From contig OZ023211.1 in assembly GCA_963995525.1 (NCBI GenBank), forward strand, positions 57,858,420 to 57,922,419: a stretch of DNA of 64,000 nucleotides, written 5' to 3'. The notes beneath the pieces were generated by a model. It worked only from the letters and a program-made list of their open reading frames with translations. It did not search any database and was not told the DNA's origin. Position numbers and translations under genes: made by a program. Positions within the stretch are counted from its first letter, which is position 1. Every line of letters starts with the position of its first letter. Positions 57,270 to 64,000 of the stretch are shown one piece after another. The DNA comes from Escarpia spicata (Eukaryota; Annelida; Polychaeta; Sabellida; Siboglinidae).

Positions 57270-59215
57270 ATATTTCACCATCATCATCGTCATCATCGTG
57301 CAGCCGTAGTGTCTCATGGTTGGACTAAGGCCTCATCATGTCGTTTCCAAATCTGCCTGTCTTGCGCTATCCTCTGCCAGCATCACTTTTGTCTTCGAAA
57401 TGTTCATCTTCAAACCTTGTTTCTTACTTTCATCAGCTAGCTCCTGTAGCATGTTTGTAGTTCTTGCGGTATAGTAACGCATATGAGTATGTCGTCGGCG
57501 AAGCGAAGATGACTGAGATATTCTCCGTCTATCCTCAAGCCTCTGGTTTCCCAGGTCAATCTTCGGAATATGCTTTCGGGTGTTGCCGTAAACATCTTGG
57601 GCGATATGGTGTCACCCTGTCGTAATCCTCTCTTGATGTTGATCTTGTTGCTCTTTTTGTGTAGGTGGACTGTTACCAAACTGTTGGTGTCGATATATTT
57701 CAGGAGTTCGATGTACACGTCTTCTATCCCCCGTTCTTGAAGGGAGTTCAGTATTGCTTGAGTTTGCACCGAGTCGAAAGCCTTCTCGTAGTCGACGAAA
57801 GCGATGCAGAGCGGGATATTATATTCTCGGCACTTCTCTTTCAGTTGGTTTATGGCATATATGTGATATATCGTTCAGTTCCTGCTTCTGAATCCTGCTT
57901 GCTCTCGTGGTTGGTTCCCGTCGAGAGTCTTCTCTAGCCTATTCGTTAGTAACTTTGTGAGTAATTTGTAAAGGTTTCATAACAGACATATCGGTCTGTA
58001 GTTCTTTAAGTCTTTCTTATTTCCCTTCTTGAAGATTATTACCACCTTTGCGTTCTTCCAAGTGGTGGGTATTCGTCTTTCTGATAAGCATTTAGTATAC
58101 AGCTTAGCAAGTGTCTTCGAGATGGTATTTTCTCATGCTTTTAAAGTTTCAATGTTTACATGGTCGATGCCAGATGTCTTCCCATTCTTCATATCTCTTA
58201 GCGTTGCTTCCACCTCCCATGGTGTTATCTCTGGTACCTCTTTCGGGTCGGTGTGAATTATGGTACTCTGTTAATTCACTATCGTATAGCTCGGTGTAGA
58301 ATTCCTCTATTCGTTCCATGATCATATATTGGTTTTGTATTTCTCTATCCTGCTTGTCTAGAAGTGTAATCAGTCTGTCTCGGCCTAGTGCCTGTGTTCT
58401 TACGGCTTTCTTCAGGCTCTTTGATACCATACTCGTTTCTCGTATGACCTCTTTCTTCTACTTCCTGATGTCCTCCTTCGCTTTCTTTTTGATGGTCTTG
58501 CATATTTCTGCGTACTCTATTTATTTATTTCGCTCGCCATTATCCACCGTTTCTTCCACTGATGAAGAAACCACGAGAAATGGTGGGTAACGGCGAGCGT
58601 AAAAACAAATAGAGTACACATAAATATGCTAGACCATAGATATTCTCGTCTTTACATGCATGTCGATTGTTTTGGCTACACTTGTCGTTTCTCACACCTA
58701 GGCCAAATTTGCCTGACATTTCCGAAATGTTTGTTTGTTTCCCTACTTGCAAATTAAAGTCTCCTATCACTATCGTGTAGTGGCTTGGCTTTTCTAAGGT
58801 CTCATCCACGTATTTTGTAGAAGTTGTTTGTGTCTTTTTCTGAGTATGATGTTGTTGGTGCATATACTTGCACTATCTTCAGCTTGTAGCGCTTTGTTAT
58901 GCATAGAACCAGTTCTGCTACTTTGGGGCTGATGTTGTTAACCCTCACTATATGTCTTTCCATTTCTTGTTTATGAGAAAGCCTACTCCTGCTTGACCGT
59001 GGAATGGTGTAGTAGGTGGCCGCTTTGTAAGGTAGTGAAGCATTCGTCTCTTATTCTGACTTATCCGATCCCGGTCACATCCCATAACAACCTGAGTTCT
59101 TTGTTCTTCCCTAAATTCTTCCTCCAGTTCTCGTATCTGTTCATCTCTTAGTAGTGTTCTTACGTTATATGTTGCTATCTTCAGTCTACTTACTTCTTTC
59201 GGCGGCTCTTCTTGA
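57270..59215 (-). mobile_element. RTE-type LINE, degraded
   Basis: Minus-strand pieces in order: LKIVQVYAPTTSYSEKDT (endonuclease), VIGDFNLQVGK, then RT blocks INIKRGLRQGDTISPKMFTA, GEYLSHLRFADDILI and ADESKKQGLKMNISKTKVML, ending in a GATGATGACGATGATGATGG tail at 57275-57296. Short simple-repeat tails and this RT wording are typical of RTE elements. Several frameshifts and stops; one open piece of 110 codons remains (57769-57437). Confidence 0.8.
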
Positions 59216-59224
59216 CCCAGAGAT

Positions 59225-59935
59225 TCTCAGCACCCCTTCATCAAAGCGTTTGTTAGCAACCACATACCCTCCATGTGGAAAATATTTACCACGAATGGAA
59301 TCTCACAAAGTAGTGTATCAGCAATCGAGAAGATATATGAAAACTCGAGATGTTGTGTTAAAAACAGAAGGTGGCTACAGCAACTGGATCCATATGATGA
59401 CTGGTGTCAGACAAGGCTGCGTTCTTTCCCCATTCTCTTTGCCGTGGCCATCGACTGGGTCATGCGGCTAACAACAACAGGCAATGGAGGGATTGTGTGG
59501 AGGAACGTTTATCAGACCTAGACTTTGCTGATGACAGTGCTGCCGTCTCAGACACCACTCAGGGCCTACAACGTCTAGTAGAATCAGTCAGCAAATACGC
59601 TGATGGCTTGGAACGTGTCATCAGTGAAAAGAGCGACCATGTGACGAACATAGATGTCCGGATACGATCAGGAAAACCTTTGGCATCATCTACTATCTGC
59701 AGAAGACGAATGGGCTGGCTCTGCCATGTCACAAGGCTCCCACCTACTAGACTTGCCCAACAAGGTGGATACCAGCAGGCCAGAGAAAGAGGGAACGACC
59801 AAAAATGAACTGGCGCCAAACAATCGACCGCGACCTACAGCTGATCAACAAAAGTTGGAGCGACGTCAGAACACTAGCAAGCATCATATCTGGACGGTGT
59901 GCTTTGACTGCCTCGTGGATCTAGTTAAATCTTGT
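59225..59935 (+). mobile_element. LINE family X, third copy, internally deleted
   Basis: MTGVRQGCVLSPF, AIDWVMR, DLDFADDSAAVSDTTQGLQR, then a jump to RRRMGWLCHVTRLPPTRLAQ and MNWRQTIDRDLQLINKSWSD. The part present at 55550-55850 between these blocks is missing. It abuts the 5' end of the reversed RTE copy. Confidence 0.8.
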
Positions 59936-60127
59936 TAAATCTCTAGACGCGGGAGCCGCTAAGTCTAACTAAGTCCTGCATGTACGTAGCCCTAATTAAC
60001 CCGAACCGCTTCCTTGGTCATAGACTCTTCCGATGTTGCTGTACGGGGACTAGAGGCCTTGGCTTCACTGTACTTTGCATGCTGGTGTTAAAGGCCAACC
60101 CTTCCACGCTGGCTGGTGCGGGTAGGA

Positions 60128-60272
60128 ATTGGAGCGACGTATGGTGAACGAAATTGCCCAAGTTTCGACATGGCAGCCGAACCAGTACCGAACCACCGCC
60201 CGGCGCCAGGATTTTAACCCCGGTCCCTCCGGTTGCCAGTCCGGCACTCTAACAACTCGGCCACTGCGCCCC
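60128..60272 (-). mobile_element. SINE family B variant with Ser/Leu-tRNA-like head
   Basis: Reversed: GGCGCAGTGGCCGAGTTGTT (A box), GGGGTTAAAATCCTGGCGCC (B box), then TCGAAACTTGGGCAATTTCG, the family B body. Confidence 0.75.
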
Positions 60273-60279
60273 ACTACAC

Positions 60280-61174
60280 ATACATATAATATATGCTAAT
60301 CAAAGATGTAATATATTTTATTATGACAATCCGGCGTTCTGCCGCCGAGCTATCGCGCCACACAATGAACCAATGTGAACATTTATTACACAAAACTCAG
60401 GCAACGCAATTAAGATATCTACCCAACGAGCATGCACACGACAATCGCTGACAAGTCAATACACGTAATTAATAAGTCAACACACTTATTTAAGATATAA
60501 GTATAGGTCCTTACAACCGCAGTTTAACCAACTCCATGTATGGTACTCTATATCTAACCAATGTACTAATTTCCAAATTGTTACGAACACACGACCTCTA
60601 TGTTGTATTTCTAGTAAAGCAACACACATCTTCATTCGTTAACATATACTTAACTACCACCCCACATTGGCTCAACTAGCCCCATTTCGACGTTAAGTTT
60701 ATTATAATGAATGTTTTATTAATACTTGAATCAAAGAAAACAAACTTCTTACCAATGCATAGATACACAATTTGTAACTGCAAGAGCAATGAAGTTTGGT
60801 GACATGCTTTGATAATTTTACACACTATAGAATAATATTAATCACAATCATAAACAGTTTTCGTTAAACATAAAAAACGTACCGTCAGCTCTTATTTTTG
60901 AACTATTGTGACAATTGTCATATAGTATATGTCATGGTCTAATAACATGTTCTATCATTAGGTGGAACCAAACAAATGTCGCTGTTGTAATTTTCAGGGA
61001 AACCAGGGTGGCTCAATTAACCCAGTGGCTCATCCAACACTGCTTTCCCCTATATTATTCTATGCGGTAGAGGGAGACACATGTTCATATAATCCAACAC
61101 GGGATCAAAACGCGCAAGAACGTTTGTGTTAAAACTTATGTTTCTATTCAGTGTTCGACTTTGACAACGTCGGC
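60280..61174. other. Upstream region of kanadaptin
   Basis: AT-rich, with a tRNA-A-box-like fragment at 60330-60360 (reverse of GCGATAGCTCGGCGG). The promoter presumably lies here, but no defined element was recognised. An in-frame TAA at 61130-61132 precedes the coding frame. Confidence 0.5.
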
Positions 61175-62092
61175 ATGGCTGATTCGGCAGCAGTCGACGC
61201 GAGTGTCGATGCGTCGATAGCATCACCCGAAAAGAAGTCGGCAACATCGGATCTACCTGCAAGTTCAGGCGATTTAGTGGGCGATAAAGCAAGTAAAAAC
61301 ATGGACAGCGAAGTCAGAGACAGAGGCAATGATTGTCCGGCTACCAGTGCTGAAGCGAATCCGTTTAAAATGCCAATGATAGGCACGAAACCTGTCCAGA
61401 AAAAGACTACATTGGGCGTACTGGCCAAAGCGTTCACAGATAAGACGGAACACATAAAAACCACAAAAACAGAAGATAAACTCAAGTCTCGGGATCAGCC
61501 TCAGGCCAATGACAATGGCAAGTCTGGCAAACAAAAGTCCGACTCAAACAGCGAGGTGAAGTCAGCTACAGAAGAATCAGCACAACCAACTGATGGTCAA
61601 AGTGTGACAGACATTCCGTCCGATACACAGAAAGATGATGACAGTGAAAAACCGCCAGCATTGACAACAAGCATACATAACAAAATGAAATACCTGTCTC
61701 CAGCCGAGCGGTTGAAACACTCGCAGATCCCGATCAACTACAAGGAGCCTGCATGGGGAAGCACCCCCGACAAGAAATACTCCTTTGAAGTACTCAAATG
61801 TGGTTCCATAGTCAGCACCATTGATCTGCAGACAAAGTCATTTCATGTTTTTGGTCGATTGCCAACTTGTGATGTGACATTGGAACACCCCTCTCTATCT
61901 CGTTACCATGCTATTATGCAGTTCTGTGGCACACCGTCTGAGGCATTCGAAGTTGGCTGGTACTTGTACGACCTTGACAGTACGCATGGAACATGGGTGA
62001 ATAAACTGAAAGTGAAACCACGTATCTATCAACGAATTAGAGTTGGACATGTTGTGAAGTTTGGTGGCAGTAGAAGACTCTTCATACTACAG
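61175..62092 (+). CDS. SLC4A1AP: Kanadaptin (SLC4A1AP), first coding exon, FHA domain; gene runs off right edge
   Basis: ATG at 61175 (context GGCATGG) begins 306 codons ending before the donor GTACAT at 62093, phase 0. Residues 1-180 are polar, rich in Ser, Asp and Lys, and look disordered. Residues ~186-306 hold YLSPAERLKHSQIPINYKEP, AWG, then an FHA domain with GR (227-228), SRYH (242-245) and STHGTWVN (269-276), ending VGHVVKFGGSRRLFILQ. This matches kanadaptin, a largely nuclear protein first described as a binding partner of the kidney anion exchanger; FHA domains bind phosphothreonine. The 5' open frame could start at a GTG at 61151, but the ATG is the sensible start. Later exons are beyond the window. 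Confidence 0.9.
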
Positions 62093-62133
62093 GTACATGA
62101 ACACAAGGATCTGTTTGTATATATTAACATTAT

Positions 62134-63298
62134 ATCTGTGTCAGACCTGGGGCGGAAGTACTCGGTACTCGTGTACTCGAGTACATTTTTGAAGTACTCG
62201 TACTCATAAAACTTATGGGTCATGTACTCGTACTCATACTCATTGTACTCAGATTTTACGAGTACATCTGAGTACTTTCTCAATATATACTGGGAACAAT
62301 TAATTTATTTGCAGTTATAAAATCAAACTTTCCTGAAATATTTAAATGCTCAACTATTTTTTTAAATACTTTGTTATTTCACATAGAATGCCACCTTGCC
62401 ATCCCTACACATAGTACATCCTCATTCTCTGATAGCCATGGGCCCATAACTATGATACCCTAACATGGCAACAGGCAGCATCTTTCCCCAGTCAGAAACA
62501 CCCTGTTAAGCAAACAATAATTGTAGGCTATCAGTTCAGGCCATAAAACTGTTTAATCAAGCCACCAGGAAGTCCATAAAGAGCCAACTACTAGTAGTTA
62601 ACCCACCTGTTAGACAGGGAATGCATTTAATTTAGTCTGGAAACCATGCCACTTGGCACTGGCCGACAGTGCTAACTGCTAAGAACAAGAACTGCCAGTC
62701 TTCCTCTGTAGAAGTAAGGTGGCTCAAGTCAGACATCACCCTACACTAATATAATCCGGTGCCAACTTAGTGTGACACCAGTGAAGCCATGTGGCATGAT
62801 AGTCTAGGTCAGAGAGAACACACACTGAGGGAGCAGAGGTAAGAGAAATGCTAAACAAAGACATGTAGCCAGTGGGATGCCAGGTAACAAATCCTCCTGT
62901 TGGTTGCTTTGTTTTACATGCTTAACCTGGAGACAACCAGCAAAGTTCAATGATTGGCTGGGGGTATCCACTGGTCACTCTCTTTTACCCACTCATTTGT
63001 GATCATTAAAGACAGATATCAACTTGATTGCCTAAGTTTTTTTCTCAAATGTCAATCGTACTTTATGATTGGTTTACGTGTGCCTAGTATATTCTCTTGT
63101 GCAGAGTTATATAAATTAGATTCATTTTAATAATTTTGCAATACGTTATTATTTAATATTTATATTTACAAAAATGTACTCGTACTCGTGAGAATGTACT
63201 CGTACTCGTACTCAGCTTTTAGCAATGTACTCGTACTCGTCCATCGTCAAAGTACTCGTACTCATGAAAATGTACTCGGCCCCAGGTCTGATCTGTGT
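62134..63298. mobile_element. Non-autonomous hAT element with perfect 8-bp target duplication
   Basis: The element is 62142-63290 (1149 bp). Its ends are CAGACCTGGGGC and, inverted, GCCCCAGGTCTG, flanked on both sides by ATCTGTGT (62134-62141 and 63291-63298). Inside each end lie clusters of GTACTCGTACTC (62160-62275 and 63175-63280), facing each other. Termini CAG...CTG and 8-bp duplications are hAT hallmarks. No transposase frame is seen. It sits in the first kanadaptin intron, 50 bp after the donor. Confidence 0.93.
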
Positions 63299-63392
63299 GC
63301 CAAAAGAAATGAATATGATATGATCGCAAGAAGTAATTTTTATGTTATATCACTAGTGTTAATCTGGTATTTACATTTTTAATATACAATTA

Positions 63393-64000
63393 CAGTGCAA
63401 CACGCTTATAACGAACTACCTTGTGGGTAGCTAACTAGTTTGTTATATCCATAAATTTGTTATATATGTCTACGCGTTTACCCGCTAGGTTATCAGTGTT
63501 GTATGTACCAGTTTTTAAACTATTCGCCAGGTGTCTATCAAGCGCAAAGATATTTTGTTGTGTAACATTTATTTAGATGACAAATAAAACAGTTACAACT
63601 GTTACTCTTAAGTGTAGTTATAGTATAAGACCGCAGTCCACCATATGTGAAAATGTAACAAAATACAGTATGACGTAAACACATGGCGAGCATGTCGCGT
63701 CCAAGCACACTAAAACATGAACTGTGGCAGGGTGGAGCCACGGTAACTACTATTTCTTATATAACACACAGAATGATACCAGTTAATCTGCTTTGAAGAA
63801 GTCCTCCATTGTCGTTTGTTCGCTGTTGGCTAGGGCACCAGACAACAGGAAATCATCAAGCCAGTCGCAGTGCGATGCAGCATCATCTGACTGCGTAGCT
63901 CTGTTATGGATGCACTGTCGTATAACGCGCAGCTAACAATAACCTTTGAAAGTTTGATGATTTCCCTCATTGACCTGACACACACAAAATGACACCAGTT
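63393..64000 (-). mobile_element. pogo/Tigger-like transposon end with transposase C-terminus
   Basis: The left end reads CAGTGCAACACGCTTATAAC after a TA, the pogo/Tigger-type terminus with TA target. On the minus strand 63935-63783 encodes RVIRQCIHNRA, CDWLDDFLLSGALAN and SEQTTMEDFFK before a stop, similar to the end of Tigger/jerky-like transposases. The rest lies right of the window; an in-frame stop upstream suggests decay. Confidence 0.65.

Noticed and set aside
60140..60272. Genuine tRNA gene
   Set aside because: The A and B boxes are clear, but the sequence runs into a SINE body with no aminoacyl stem closing after the B box; the same holds for 28740-28822 and 49415-49460.
61151..61174. 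Upstream GTG start for kanadaptin
   Set aside because: Eukaryotic initiation favours the ATG at 61175, which has good context; the eight extra residues show no conservation I can point to.

Overview
The window is eukaryotic. Coding sequence is split into short exons with GT-AG introns of 0.4-10 kb, and much of the rest is retrotransposon, DNA-transposon, SINE and minisatellite sequence. The two best-resolved genes are bilaterian families, and the repeats (CR1 with an esterase ORF1, RTE-type LINEs, tRNA-headed SINEs, hAT, Tc1 and pogo elements) fit an invertebrate animal. A marine lophotrochozoan such as a mollusc is my guess; nothing in the sequence proves the phylum. There is a 200-N gap at 41627-41826.

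Layout: (1) 1-3.5 kb, a CR1-type non-LTR retrotransposon on the minus strand, with ORF1 intact and ORF2 open to the left edge. (2) 9.9-30.9 kb, plus strand, the last 18 exons (832 codons of protein) of an unconventional myosin heavy chain tail, FERM-MyTH4-FERM with no SH3 domain, which points to class XXII. Its introns carry many minisatellites, several SINEs, a LINE remnant and an antisense LRRC40-like pseudogene. (3) 30.9-38.7 kb, intergenic, with a Tc1-like transposase relic, a SINE and a hAT-like repeat. (4) 38.7-50.8 kb, minus strand, a PRDM12-type gene (PR domain plus three C2H2 fingers). Five exons were found; the exon encoding the first part of the PR domain was not located and may lie in the gap. 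A CpG-rich stretch and a ~380-bp GA/CT tract lie upstream of its start codon. (5) 51.6-60.5 kb, a graveyard of LINE fragments in both orientations, with repeated ~565-bp units and SINEs. (6) 61.2 kb to the right edge, plus strand, the first coding exon of kanadaptin (SLC4A1AP; FHA domain). Its first intron holds a 1149-bp non-autonomous hAT element with a perfect 8-bp target duplication and the end of a pogo/Tigger-like element.

The three host genes have unrelated roles: actin-based transport or adhesion, neural transcriptional regulation, and a nuclear FHA protein. No operon-like logic applies. The most unusual pattern is that tandem repeats in the myosin introns tend to start just downstream of the 5' splice sites.
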